Shown: positions 25,218 to 34,064, counted from the first letter of the stretch. The stretch is DNA of 64,000 bases from an uncultured Holophagaceae bacterium (GCA_903857495.1 CAIOFF010000029.1:41305-105304); one strand, 5' to 3'. The notes: a model not told the origin generated them from the sequence alone. Program-made: numbers and translations.

Positions 25218-26114
25218 ATGAGCGCGATCCTCATCCATGAAGTCGGTCCGCGGGACGGTCTCCAGGCGGAGGCGGTCGTGGTGCCTTCGGCGGTGAAGCT
25301 GGACTGGATCCGGCGGGTGGCGGACTGCGGCGTGGACATCGTGCAGGTGGGTTCTTTCGTGCGGGGCGACAAGGTGCCCCAGATGGCGGACACGGACGAC
25401 CTGTTCCGCACCCTGGCGGGGGAATCCCACCGGGCCCTGCTGTCGGCCCTGGTCCTCAATGACAAGGGCCTGGAGCGGGCGCTGGCGGTGGGCGTGCCGC
25501 TCATCTGCCTTGGCGTGTCGGCCTCCGAGACCCACAGCCGCAAGAACACGGGCATGGGCACCGAGGAGGCCCAGCGCCGCATCATCGCCCTGGCCCTGGA
25601 GGCCCGGCAGGCCGGGCGGCGGGTGCAGGTGAGCGTGCAGAGCGCCTTCGGCTGCGGGTTCGAAGGGGCCATCGCCGAGGACCGGGTGCGGGCCATGGTT
25701 GAGGCCTACCTGGAGGCCGGCCTCGCGGCCATCAGCCTGGCAGACACCGCCGGTCACGCCCACCCCGCCCAGGTGAAGCGCCTGGTGGCGCAGGTGCTGG
25801 CTCTGGAGCCGGCCGCGGAAGTCACAGCCCACATCCATGACACCTACGGCCTGGGCATGGCCAACGTCTATGCGGCCATGGAGGCCGGAGCCACCGCCAT
25901 CGAGACCAGCTTCGGCGGTCTGGGCGGCTGCCCCTTCACCAAGGTGGCCGCGGGCAACGTCGCCACCGAGGACCTGGTCCATGGCCTCCAGCGCGCAGGC
26001 CAGCGCACCGAAATCGACCTCGCCACCCTCGTCAGTGTCGCCCGCGACGTCGCCTCCCACTTCGGCCGCGAGCTCCCCGGCCGCGTCCACCGCGCCGGGC
26101 CGATTCCCTTGTAG
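25218..26114 (+). CDS. HMG-CoA lyase-family (DRE-TIM) CoA lyase
   Basis: 298 residues. It carries HEVGPRDGLQ at the active-site strand, HSRKNTGMGTEEA, a metal-binding HIHDTYGLGMAN, and the C-terminal GGLGGCPFTKVAAGNVATEDLV signature with the catalytic cysteine. The family cleaves 3-hydroxy-3-methylglutaryl-CoA or relatives such as citramalyl-CoA into acetyl-CoA plus a keto acid. With a class III CoA transferase and an aconitase-type isomerase in the same operon, a citramalyl-CoA-type substrate is as plausible as HMG-CoA. Starts 7 bp after the dehydrogenase. Confidence 0.88.
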   Translation: MSAILIHEVGPRDGLQAEAVVVPSAVKLDWIRRVADCGVDIVQVGSFVRGDKVPQMADTDDLFRTLAGESHRALLSALVLNDKGLERALAVGVPLICLGVSASETHSRKNTGMGTEEAQRRIIALALEARQAGRRVQVSVQSAFGCGFEGAIAEDRVRAMVEAYLEAGLAAISLADTAGHAHPAQVKRLVAQVLALEPAAEVTAHIHDTYGLGMANVYAAMEAGATAIETSFGGLGGCPFTKVAAGNVATEDLVHGLQRAGQRTEIDLATLVSVARDVASHFGRELPGRVHRAGPIPL

Positions 26115-26120
26115 TTGTCT

Positions 26121-26637
26121 TTCTCACTGTTCCTCACTGTTCCTCACCGGTTTCAATTGCTTTCGCAGTTTCCTTCCCCGGCTTCAGAACTTTTTCGAGC
26201 CACCACCATGCCTGTTCACGACCCCTTGACCGAAAGAATCCTCGCCGCTGTCTTCAAGGTCAGTACTGGCCTTGGTGTGGGCTTCTCGGAGAAGGTCTAC
26301 GAGAACGCCTTGGTGCATGAATTGACCAAGGACGGCCTCCGGGTCGAACAGCAGAAGGGCCTGGAGGTCTGGTGCGACGACCTTGTTGTGGGCAACTTCG
26401 CCGCCGATCTCCTGGTTGAAGGTCAGGTTCTCGTGGAACTAAAATCCGTCAAGGCATTGGATGACATGCACATGGCACAGGCCTTGAACTACCTTCGGGC
26501 CTCGGGCTTGGGCGTCTGTCTCCTTGTCAACATGGGGATTGCCAAACCCGAGATCCGACGTCTGGTTCCGGGGAAGGACTGGAAGCCGGTGAGAAAAGAG
26601 ATTGAAACCGGTGAGGAACAGTGAGGAACGGTGAGAA
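26121..26637. mobile_element. GxxExxY cassette bounded by a 37-bp inverted repeat
   Basis: Left arm 26121-26157 and right arm 26601-26637 are inverse complements with one mismatch (36 of 37). Each arm is a tandem of 10-bp units (CTCACTGTTC / CTCACCGTTC) followed by CTCACCGGTTTCAAT. The similarity continues weakly outward (TGTCTTT). The right arm encodes the last codons of the GxxExxY protein. The cassette sits between a CoA-lyase and a CoA-transferase gene of one operon, so it looks inserted. Confidence 0.7.
26208..26624 (+). CDS. GxxExxY family protein
   Basis: 138 residues from the ATG at 26208. The defining motif is GFSEKVY at 25-31. A PD-(D/E)xK-like nuclease core follows: FAADLLVEGQVLVELKSV, with D67, E77 and K79. 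MAQALNYLRASGLGVCLLVNMG is the usual family C-terminal block. The biochemical role of the family is unknown. The gene lies inside a 37-bp inverted repeat; its final residues (ETGEEQ) come from the right arm, so the arms have shaped the protein's end. Confidence 0.85.
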   Translation: MPVHDPLTERILAAVFKVSTGLGVGFSEKVYENALVHELTKDGLRVEQQKGLEVWCDDLVVGNFAADLLVEGQVLVELKSVKALDDMHMAQALNYLRASGLGVCLLVNMGIAKPEIRRLVPGKDWKPVRKEIETGEEQ

Positions 26638-26690
26638 AAAGACACGGGAACAACAAGGAAGATGAGGGGCAGTAGCGGGTGGGAGTTTCA

Positions 26691-27890
26691 ATGTCCAAGA
26701 AGATCCTCGAAGGCATCAAGGTGCTGGACCTGACGAATGTGCTGTCGGGGCCGTTCACGACGCTGCACCTGGCGCTGCTGGGGGCGGAGGTCCTCAAGGT
26801 TGAGAACCCCAAGGACGGCGACCTGGCCCGCAAGCTGGGCATCGTGCCGGAGCTCAACAAGCGGCTCATGGGCACCAGCTTCCTGGCCCAGAACTGCAAC
26901 AAGCAGTCCATCACCCTGAATACCAAGTCTGTGGAGGGCAAGGAGCTGTTCAAGCGGCTGGTGAAGGACGCGGACATCCTGGTGGAGAACTTCCGGCCCG
27001 GGGTCATGGACCGGCTGGGGCTGGGCTACAAGGTCCTGGCTGAGCTGAACCCGCGGCTGATCTACTGCGCCATCTCGGGCTTCGGGCAGACCGGGCCTGA
27101 TGCCCTGAAGCCGGCCTATGACCAGATCATCCAGGGCCTCTCCGGTGAGATGGCCGTGAACGGCGATGAGCGCCTGAGCCCGCTGCGCACGGGCTTCCCC
27201 GTGTGCGACACCGTGGGTGGCCTCAATGCGGCCTTCGCGGTCATGGCGGCCCTCTTTCACCGGGAGCGCACGGGGCAGGGGCAGTGCATCGACGTGGCCC
27301 TGCTGGACAGCATCATGCCCCTCATGGGCTGGGTGGCGGCCAACCTGCTCATCGGCGGTGAGCAACCCACCCTCATGGGCAATGACAACTTCACGGCGGC
27401 ACCCAGCGGCACCTTCCGCACCCAGGACGGCCACATCAACATCGCGGCCAACAAGCAGGAGCAGTGGGAGGCGGTCTGCGACGTGCTGGCGGTGCCCGAA
27501 TTGAAGACCGACCCCCGCTTCCAGGAGCGGGATACGCGCAAGAAGAATCGCAAGGCGCTGACCCCGCTCCTGGAGGCCCGGCTGGCCCAGAAACCTACCG
27601 GTTTCTGGGTTAGGGAACTGAACGCCAAGGATGTTCCTAGTGGGGAGATTCTTAGCCTTGAAGCAGCGCTGCGGCAGCCGCAGGCGGAGCACCGGCAGGT
27701 GCTGCAGAAGGTTTCTGTGGCGGGTTTCGGGGACATCGAGGTCTTCGGGCTCACGGCCCGCTTCGGCAAGACCCCGGGGGCCGTGGAGACACCGCCGCCG
27801 ACCCTGGGCGAGCACAATGCGCAGGTCTACGGGGCCCTCGGGCTCTCCGAGGCTGAGCAGTCCGACCTGAAATCCCGAGGCGTCATCTGA
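26691..27890 (+). CDS. Class III (CaiB/BaiF) CoA-transferase
   Basis: 399 residues from the ATG at 26691 (SD GGGAG). Family III blocks: GIKVLDLTNVLSGPFTTLHLALLGAEVLKVENP, ENFRPGVMDRLGLGY, YCAISGFGQTGP, YDQIIQGLSGEMAVNG, and GFPVCDTVGGLNAAFAVMAAL with an Asp near the usual nucleophile position. It moves CoA between carboxylates. In this operon it could activate the hydroxy-acid that the neighbouring CoA lyase cleaves. It is separated from that lyase only by the GxxExxY cassette. Confidence 0.9.
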   Translation: MSKKILEGIKVLDLTNVLSGPFTTLHLALLGAEVLKVENPKDGDLARKLGIVPELNKRLMGTSFLAQNCNKQSITLNTKSVEGKELFKRLVKDADILVENFRPGVMDRLGLGYKVLAELNPRLIYCAISGFGQTGPDALKPAYDQIIQGLSGEMAVNGDERLSPLRTGFPVCDTVGGLNAAFAVMAALFHRERTGQGQCIDVALLDSIMPLMGWVAANLLIGGEQPTLMGNDNFTAAPSGTFRTQDGHINIAANKQEQWEAVCDVLAVPELKTDPRFQERDTRKKNRKALTPLLEARLAQKPTGFWVRELNAKDVPSGEILSLEAALRQPQAEHRQVLQKVSVAGFGDIEVFGLTARFGKTPGAVETPPPTLGEHNAQVYGALGLSEAEQSDLKSRGVI

Positions 27891-27900
27891 GGAGGCATCC

Positions 27901-29187
27901 ATGGGCATGACCGTTGTTGAGAAGATCCTGGCCCGCGCGGCGGACCGGCCCTCCGTGACCGTGGGCGACGTGGTGGAACCCAAGGTGGACCTGGCCATGT
28001 CCCACGAGAACGCCGCCCTGGTGATCAACCAGTTCCAGGAGGTGTTCCAGGGCACGGGCCAGGCGCCGACGGTGTGGGATCCCTCGCGGATCGCCATCAT
28101 CTTCGACCACCGCGTGCCGGCGGAGTCCCCCAAGACCGCCACCAACCACAAGAAGATCCGGGGCTTCGTGGCTGCCAATGGCATCACCAAGTTCCACGAC
28201 GTCCGCGGCGACGTGGGCGGCATCTGCCACCAGATCCTGCCCGAGTACGGCTATGTTCGGCCCGGCTTCGTGGTGGTGGGCACCGACTCCCACACCACCA
28301 GCCACGGAGCCCTGGGCGCCTTCAGCTTCGGCGTGGGCGCCACGGAGATGGCCTCGGCCTGGGCCCTGGGCATCGCCGTGAACATCGAGGTGCCGGCCAC
28401 CATCAAGGTGGTGGTCAAGGGTGAGTTCCCGCCGATGGTCGGCCCCAAGGACCTGATCCTGCACTTGATCGGCCTGCTCACGGCCCAGGGCGCCAACTTC
28501 AAGGTGCTGGAGTTCCACGGCGAGACCATCCGCCAGATGAGCACCAGCGGCCGCATCGCCATCTGCAACATGAGCGTGGAGGCGGGTGCCACCTCGGGCA
28601 TCGTCCCCGGGGACGCGGAGACGGTCCGCTACCTGCGGGAGGAAGCCGGCGTCACGGACGCCATCGACTGCGTCACGCCGGATGCCGACGCGAGCTACGT
28701 GCGGACTGTGGAGATCGATGTCTCGGCCCTGGCCCCGCAGATCGCCTGTCCCCACATGGTGGACAACGTGAAGCCCATTGAGCAGGTGCTGGGCATCCCG
28801 GTGCAGCAGATCGTTATCGGCAGCTGCACCAATGGCCGCCTGGACGACCTGGCCGCCGCCGCCGCCATCCTGCGGGGGAAGAAGGTGGCCGAGGGCACCC
28901 GGATGCTGGTGTTCCCGGCCTCAAGCAAGATCTTCGCCCAGGCCCTGGACCAGGGCTACATCCACGACTTCATGCGGGCCGGTGCCGTGGTCATGAACTC
29001 CGGCTGCGGACCCTGCCTGGGCGTCCACGAGGGTGCCCTCGGTGACAACGAAGTGGCCCTGAGCACCACCAACCGCAACTTCAAGGGCCGCATGGGCAAT
29101 CCCACGGGCGAGGTCTACCTCTGCAGCCCCGTGGTGGCCGCTGCCTCCGCCATCACCGGCGTCATCACCGATCCGCGAAAGGGCTGA
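27901..29187 (+). CDS. Aconitase-family (LeuC/HacA-type) dehydratase, large subunit
   Basis: 428 residues. The [4Fe-4S] ligands are seen in IGSCTNGR and NSGCGPCLG. Other family blocks are FDHRVPAESPKTATNHKKIR and VGTDSHTTSHGALGAFSFGVGATEMA. The length and separate small subunit place it with LeuC/homoaconitase-type isomerases rather than monomeric aconitase. The substrate could be 3-isopropylmalate, citramalate/3-methylmalate, homocitrate or dimethylmaleate-type acids. Starts 10 bp after the CoA transferase with an AGGAGG-like SD. Confidence 0.9.
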   Translation: MGMTVVEKILARAADRPSVTVGDVVEPKVDLAMSHENAALVINQFQEVFQGTGQAPTVWDPSRIAIIFDHRVPAESPKTATNHKKIRGFVAANGITKFHDVRGDVGGICHQILPEYGYVRPGFVVVGTDSHTTSHGALGAFSFGVGATEMASAWALGIAVNIEVPATIKVVVKGEFPPMVGPKDLILHLIGLLTAQGANFKVLEFHGETIRQMSTSGRIAICNMSVEAGATSGIVPGDAETVRYLREEAGVTDAIDCVTPDADASYVRTVEIDVSALAPQIACPHMVDNVKPIEQVLGIPVQQIVIGSCTNGRLDDLAAAAAILRGKKVAEGTRMLVFPASSKIFAQALDQGYIHDFMRAGAVVMNSGCGPCLGVHEGALGDNEVALSTTNRNFKGRMGNPTGEVYLCSPVVAAASAITGVITDPRKG

Positions 29188-29190
29188 GCC

Positions 29191-29682
29191 ATGGCCAACG
29201 TCATCATCACCCTCGGCAACGACATCAGCACCGATGACATCTATCCGGGCCGCTTCATGGCCACGGTGCTGCCCACGGAGACGCCGCAGTTCGCCTTCTT
29301 CGACCGCACGGACTTCAATGCCGCGCTGAAGGCCAAGGCCTTCCCGCCGGGCGCGGTCATTGTGGGCGGGGAGAACTTCGGCTGCGGCTCCAGCCGTGAG
29401 CAGGCCTGTTCCACGCTGAAGGGCTACGATCTGGCCGTGGTCGCCCGGAGCATCTCGCGCATCTTCCTGCAGAACAGCATCAACCTGGGCCTGCAGGTGG
29501 TCATCTGCCCCGGCATCGAGGCGAGCGTTGGCGACAAGCTGGAGATCACGGCGGATCAGGTGCTGAACCGCACCACGGGCCAGGCTTTCGACCAGGTGAA
29601 GCTTCCCGCCGCCCGCAAAGGGATCATGGACGCGGGGGGACTCATCCCCTACACCCGCGCCCGGCTCATGGCCCGGGGCTGA
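29191..29682 (+). CDS. Aconitase-family (LeuD-type) dehydratase, small subunit
   Basis: 163 residues, the swivel-domain subunit of the preceding gene (3 bp apart). GNDISTDDIYPGRF is the LeuD start, and GGENFGCGSSREQA the conserved active-site serine loop. The specificity loop that reads YLRT in isopropylmalate isomerases reads RFMATV here, so the usual leucine-pathway assignment should not be assumed. No leuA or leuB accompanies the pair. Confidence 0.88.
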   Translation: MANVIITLGNDISTDDIYPGRFMATVLPTETPQFAFFDRTDFNAALKAKAFPPGAVIVGGENFGCGSSREQACSTLKGYDLAVVARSISRIFLQNSINLGLQVVICPGIEASVGDKLEITADQVLNRTTGQAFDQVKLPAARKGIMDAGGLIPYTRARLMARG

Positions 29683-29706
29683 CGCCCCCGGCCTGGAGCA
29701 TGCCCG

Positions 29707-30021
29707 TCAGGCGGAGTCTCCGCCCGAGGCCTTCGGGATGCCGCACGCACTTTCCTCGTCAGCCGCATCCACCCAGGCGTTCATGAAGGGGATCACTTCC
29801 CCGGGGCAGAAAAACAGGCCAGGCACACCATCCACCCGGGCCGCGGGCAGGCCGCTCTGCCGGGGCCAGCTGTTCGGATCCAGGAGCTCGTGCTCCTGGA
29901 TGTAGAAGCCGGCCTCATCCAGCTGATGGACCATCTCCCGGGCCACCACCAGCTTGCCCATGGTGAAGAGGAAGAGTCCCTCCTCGGGATTGAACTCGGA
30001 TGCTGGCTTGGAAGGGTTCAT
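29707..30021 (-). CDS. Hypothetical protein
   Basis: 104 residues if begun at the ATG at 30021 (MNPSKPASEF); an ATG at 30081 or a TTG at 30099 would extend it in frame, and none has a clear SD. The sequence (EEGLFLFTMGKLVVAREMVHQLDEAGFYIQEHELL, then VDGVPGLFFCPGEVIPFMNAWVDAADEE) looks like a genuine soluble protein but I recognise no family. Convergent with the isomerase small subunit, 24 bp away. Confidence 0.6.
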   Translation of the reverse strand: MNPSKPASEFNPEEGLFLFTMGKLVVAREMVHQLDEAGFYIQEHELLDPNSWPRQSGLPAARVDGVPGLFFCPGEVIPFMNAWVDAADEESACGIPKASGGDSA

Positions 30022-30221
30022 GTGCTGCCCCGTTTTTGCCCATTTAGGAACCTTTCCTCCATGGGATGCTGTGAATGTCATCGTCACGAAGGAATCCAAA
30101 CTGAATTATGCTGAATATGGCCTGAAATTAACCAGGCGCAACAAGCAAAATCAGCCTATTTATTGGCCATTAACGGCTGCCAGATCCCTGATTTGGGATC
30201 ATGCTGGGCTCACCAGGCGGG

Positions 30222-30767
30222 CTACTCCGTGGATTCCTGGGCGTCCTCGGGGCAGGGATGGTGGTGGTTCCGGATGGCATGCAGCGCCAGGTCGTAGTCC
30301 GGTTCCCGGGTGAGCTCCGTCACCAGCTCCGTGTGCAGGACCGTGCCGTTCTCGTCCAGGGCCACCACGGCCCGGGCCAGGAGCCCGCGCAGGGGGCCGT
30401 CCGTGAGGGTGACGCCAAAGGCCTGGCCGAACTCCGGGTGCCGGAAAGCCGAGGCCGTCACCACCCGCTCCAGACCCTCCGCGCCGCAGAACTTGGACTG
30501 CGCGAACGGCAGGTCCAGCGAGACACACAGCAGCACCGTGTCGGCCAGGTCCGCGGCAGACCGGTTGAACTTCCGGACGCTTGCGGCGCAGGTGGCGGTG
30601 TCCAGACTGGGGAAGATGCTGAGCAGCACCCGCTGGCCCTCCAGGTCCACGCTGGTGACGTCGGTCAGATCCTTGCGGGTGAGGGTGAAGGGCGGGGTGG
30701 CATGGCCCGGCAGGGGCAGTTCGCCGCAGGTGTGAGTGGGAACGCCGTTCAGCGTGAGAGTGGCCAT
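30222..30767 (-). CDS. tpx: Thiol peroxidase (Tpx)
   Basis: Thioredoxin-dependent atypical 2-Cys peroxiredoxin. 181 residues, slightly longer than usual because of a charged C-terminal tail. The peroxidatic cysteine is C60 in SLDTATCAASVRKFN and the resolving cysteine C94 in SKFCGAEG, exactly the Tpx spacing. The start at 30767 gives the family N-terminus (TLTLNGVPTHTCGELP). Protects against hydrogen and alkyl peroxides. Confidence 0.95.
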   Translation of the reverse strand: MATLTLNGVPTHTCGELPLPGHATPPFTLTRKDLTDVTSVDLEGQRVLLSIFPSLDTATCAASVRKFNRSAADLADTVLLCVSLDLPFAQSKFCGAEGLERVVTASAFRHPEFGQAFGVTLTDGPLRGLLARAVVALDENGTVLHTELVTELTREPDYDLALHAIRNHHHPCPEDAQESTE

Positions 30768-30897
30768 GGGAAACCTCCGAGCGGGGTCATGCTAACCCGA
30801 TTCCCCAGTGTCGGGGGGCATTCTTGACCTGGGCATCCCGGTGCCTTCCTTTGGGTGTCCGCGCCGCCCATGGGGGATACTGGAACCGGAGGTCCTC

Positions 30898-32196
30898 ATG
30901 AAGATCCTGCTCCTCGGCTCTGGCGGCCGGGAACATGCCCTGGCCCTGAAGCTCAAGGCCGGGGGCGCGGACCTGACCTCGGCCCCGGGCAGTGATGCCC
31001 TGGCGGAGCTGGGCGGCCGGGTCGCCCTGGACCTGGAGGATCCCGCCGCCGTGGCCGCCTGGTGCGCCGCGAACCGCCCGGACCTGGTGGTGCCCGGGCC
31101 GGAGGTGCCCCTGGTGGCGGGGGTGGCGGATGCGGTGCGGGCCCTGGGCATCCCGGTCTTCGGCCACGGGGCCGCCACGGCCCGCCTGGAGGGCAGCAAG
31201 GCCTTCGCCAAGGCCTTCATGCAGCGGCACGGCCTCCCCTGTGCCGCCAGCCACACCGTGACTGACCTGGCCGTAGGCGAGGCGCTGATCCGATCCTGGT
31301 CCCACGGCTTCCCCATCGTGCTCAAGGCTGACGGCCTGGCGGCTGGGAAGGGCGTGGTGCTGGCCGCCACCGAGGCCGAGGCCCTGGCGACCTTCCGGGC
31401 CTTCCTGGCGGGGCAGTTCGGCGACGCCAGCAAGACGGTGGTCCTCGAGGCGCCCCTGGTGGGCATGGAGCTCTCCCTGCATGTGTTGGCGGATGTGGAC
31501 GCGGACCACGCGGCCTACGCCCTGCTGCCCGCCTGCCAGGACCACAAGCGCATCTTCGACGGGGACCAGGGCCCCAACACCGGCGGCATGGGTGCCTTCG
31601 GCCCGCTGCCCTTCCTGCGGCCCGAGGACATCGAGCTCATGCGCACCCGGCTGGTGGAACCCACCCTGCGCGGTCTCCGGGCGGACGGCTTGGTGGCCCG
31701 GGGGGTGCTGTTCCTGGGCGTCATGTGGACGGCCCAGGGCCCGGAGCTGCTGGAGTACAACGTGCGCTTCGGCGACCCCGAGACCCAGGTGCTGATGCAG
31801 CTGCTGGACGAGGACCTGGCCGCGCTGCTGCTGGAGGTGGCCGAGGGCCGCCTGGTGATCCGCGACCTCAAGCTCAAGCCCCACACGGCCATTGCCGTGG
31901 TGCTGGCCGCCGAGGACTACCCGGCTGGCGCCAAGAAGGGCGTGCCCATCAGCATCGGCCTCACCGAGGTCACCGTCATCCACGCGGGCACCCGCCTGCA
32001 GGGCGGCCAGTGGCTCACCAACGGCGGCCGTGTGCTGAACCTGGCCACCTCTGCCCCGGACCTCGCCACCGCCCGCGCCGCCATCGAAGCCGCCCTCCCC
32101 GCCGTCACCTGGCCCGGCCGCCAGGTCCGCCACGACATCGGCCTCAAGGCCCTCAAGCACGCCGAGGCGGGGAAGACCGTTCAGGACGCCTGGTAG
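30898..32196 (+). CDS. purD: Phosphoribosylamine--glycine ligase
   Basis: Second step of de novo purine synthesis. 432 residues from the ATG at 30898 (SD GGAGG 30888-30892); an in-frame ATG at 30808 is rejected because the family start is MKILLLGSGGREHALALKL. ATP-grasp blocks are intact: KADGLAAGKGVVLA, DGDQGPNTGGMGAFGP, and EYNVRFGDPETQ. No other pur gene is adjacent. Confidence 0.96.
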   Translation: MKILLLGSGGREHALALKLKAGGADLTSAPGSDALAELGGRVALDLEDPAAVAAWCAANRPDLVVPGPEVPLVAGVADAVRALGIPVFGHGAATARLEGSKAFAKAFMQRHGLPCAASHTVTDLAVGEALIRSWSHGFPIVLKADGLAAGKGVVLAATEAEALATFRAFLAGQFGDASKTVVLEAPLVGMELSLHVLADVDADHAAYALLPACQDHKRIFDGDQGPNTGGMGAFGPLPFLRPEDIELMRTRLVEPTLRGLRADGLVARGVLFLGVMWTAQGPELLEYNVRFGDPETQVLMQLLDEDLAALLLEVAEGRLVIRDLKLKPHTAIAVVLAAEDYPAGAKKGVPISIGLTEVTVIHAGTRLQGGQWLTNGGRVLNLATSAPDLATARAAIEAALPAVTWPGRQVRHDIGLKALKHAEAGKTVQDAW

Positions 32197-32343
32197 CGTC
32201 GCCGCAAGGCTCCGAATACTCAGATCCTCCTCGGAAGCCGTCTATCCCCCGAATGAGACCGTTCAAGTCTCAGGTGAGCCAATTCAAAACATGGGTCATT
32301 TTCAACGTCTTCGAGGACGTTAGGGTGAGCCTGGGAGATGTCC

Positions 32344-33384
32344 ATGGCACAGTCGCAAACCAAAAGTCATGTTCCCTGGCTGCTCGGCTGGGACCTTGGT
32401 GCTCCGGATCAATGGACTGAGAGCGGTCCTGGCCGCCTCCTGGTCTCCCTGCTCCTAGTGGATTGCTCCGTGGGCGCAGTTCTTGGGCACCACGCGATTC
32501 GTTCCCGCTGGCCCTGGATAGCCTCTACGGGGCTCTCGATTGGAGCCACTTTCGTTCTGGGTATGCTGCTGTGGGGTTATTGGCTTCTTATCCGAAGAAT
32601 GAGGAGCGCGCTCGTTTCCGCGCTGGCGAGAGGCGAGAAGGGTCCTTTCCGTTCAGCCACAAAGCTTCAGAAGTGGCTATTGATTGTCGTTGCCTCTGGG
32701 ACTGGAATTTCCATCGCCGGCAGTGGATTCCCAATGGCATTGCTCATTCTCGCCTATTTCCCTTGGGCAGTGGTCAATGGCATTGAATCGCTGAATGCAT
32801 ACAAGGAAGTCACCCGCCTGGGTTTTGGTTTACGCGATGAAGCCATCCGCTCGAAGCTGTCACCCCACTTCATTTTCAATGCCATGAACACCCTTACTGC
32901 GCAGATTGAGAAAGACCCGCAGGCCGCCCAGGCCACCACGGAACACTTGGCCCAGCTCTTCCGGCAAGTGATTACGGCCTCGGATCAGCCCACTATCCCC
33001 CTAAAGGAAGAGCTGGCCTTCGTGGAGGCCTACCTGGGCATCGAGCGGGCGCGGCTGGGGGAGCGGCTGCGGGTGACCGTGGACGTGCCCGAGGCCCTGG
33101 AGGCGGCCCAGGTGCCGCCCCTGTCCCTGCAGGTGCTGGTGGAGAATGCCGTCAAGCACGGCGTGGCCCCCCTGGAGCAGGGCGGCGAGGTGCGCATCGG
33201 TGCGGAGCAGAAAGATGGCGCCCTGCACCTCTGGGTGGAGGATCCGGGCCCCGGCGTCAGCGCGCTGCAAGGCACCGGCACCGCCCTGGCGACCCTGCGC
33301 CAGCGGCTGGAGAAGCCTGAGGATCTGGACATGGGCTTGGTGGCGGGCCAGCATCGGGTAGGCTTCCGGTGGAGGCAGGCGTGA
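32344..33384 (+). CDS. LytS/YehU-type sensor histidine kinase
   Basis: 346 residues from the ATG at 32344, preferred over one at 32338 because the GGGAG at 32333 is then 6 bases away. Four hydrophobic helices fill the first 150 residues. A His_kinase domain follows with LSPHFIFNAMNTL (phosphoacceptor His), then a HATPase with LQVLVENAVKHGVAP and a degenerate G-box region. Base composition changes inside the gene: the membrane half is clearly less GC-rich than the kinase half after about 33000. It pairs with the overlapping LytTR regulator. Confidence 0.88.
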   Translation: MAQSQTKSHVPWLLGWDLGAPDQWTESGPGRLLVSLLLVDCSVGAVLGHHAIRSRWPWIASTGLSIGATFVLGMLLWGYWLLIRRMRSALVSALARGEKGPFRSATKLQKWLLIVVASGTGISIAGSGFPMALLILAYFPWAVVNGIESLNAYKEVTRLGFGLRDEAIRSKLSPHFIFNAMNTLTAQIEKDPQAAQATTEHLAQLFRQVITASDQPTIPLKEELAFVEAYLGIERARLGERLRVTVDVPEALEAAQVPPLSLQVLVENAVKHGVAPLEQGGEVRIGAEQKDGALHLWVEDPGPGVSALQGTGTALATLRQRLEKPEDLDMGLVAGQHRVGFRWRQA

Positions 33385-34064
33385 TCCGCATCGTGGTCAT
33401 CGAGGACGAGCCGCTGGCGCGGGAGCACCTGGTGGATCTGCTGAATGAGCTGCCGGGGCTCTGCGTGGTGGCCTCGGCGGAGAACGGGCGCCTGGGCCTG
33501 GCGGCCATCGCGGCCCAGCGGCCGGACGCGGTGTTCCTGGACATCGAGATGCCGGGCATCAAGGGCACGGAGCTGATGCACATGCTGCCCGAGCCCCGGC
33601 CCGCGCTGGTCTTCGTGACGGCCTACCCGCAGCACGCCATCGAGGCGTTTGCAGGCGGGGCGGTGCACTACCTGCTGAAGCCCATCTCCCGGGTGGGCGT
33701 GGCCCAGGCCATCGCCCGTATCCACCCCAAGGACGAACCCCTGCAAAAGGAGTGGCTGCGTCTGCCGGTGCGGAAGAAGGGCGCCACGCGCCTGCTGCGG
33801 CCCCAGGAGGTGGAGGCCCTGGTGGCGGACCTGGGGGACTGCGTCGCCTGGACGCCGGAGGGCCGCCTGCCTGTAGATGGCAGTCTCTCTCACTGGGAAG
33901 AGCGCCTCTCGGACCACGGCTTCCTGCGGGTGCACCGCAATGCCCTGGTGCGTCTGGATGCGGTGCGGGAGGTGACCGGCGAGGACGAGCTGGTGCTGGC
34001 CACCGGCCGCCTCGCCATCAGCCGCCGCCGCATGGAAGAAGTCCGGCGGGTGTTGGGGCTGTGA
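33381..34064 (+). CDS. LytR/AlgR-family response regulator (REC-LytTR)
   Basis: 227 residues from a GTG at 33381 with GGAGG 5 bases upstream; GTGA overlaps the kinase stop by 4 bp. The receiver domain has IEDEPLAREH, the phosphoacceptor in VFLDIEMPG and the switch lysine in HYLLKPIS. From about 130 a LytTR DNA-binding domain is seen (CVAWTPEGRLPVDGSLSHWEERL, FLRVHRNALVRLDAVREV). Cognate partner of the LytS-type kinase. Target genes are not evident. Confidence 0.92.
   Translation: MIRIVVIEDEPLAREHLVDLLNELPGLCVVASAENGRLGLAAIAAQRPDAVFLDIEMPGIKGTELMHMLPEPRPALVFVTAYPQHAIEAFAGGAVHYLLKPISRVGVAQAIARIHPKDEPLQKEWLRLPVRKKGATRLLRPQEVEALVADLGDCVAWTPEGRLPVDGSLSHWEERLSDHGFLRVHRNALVRLDAVREVTGEDELVLATGRLAISRRRMEEVRRVLGL

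Noticed and set aside
24092..29682. Leucine biosynthesis operon (leuB, leuC, leuD)
   Set aside because: leuA is absent, the genes are mixed with a CoA lyase and CoA transferase, and the substrate-specificity residues differ from isopropylmalate enzymes.
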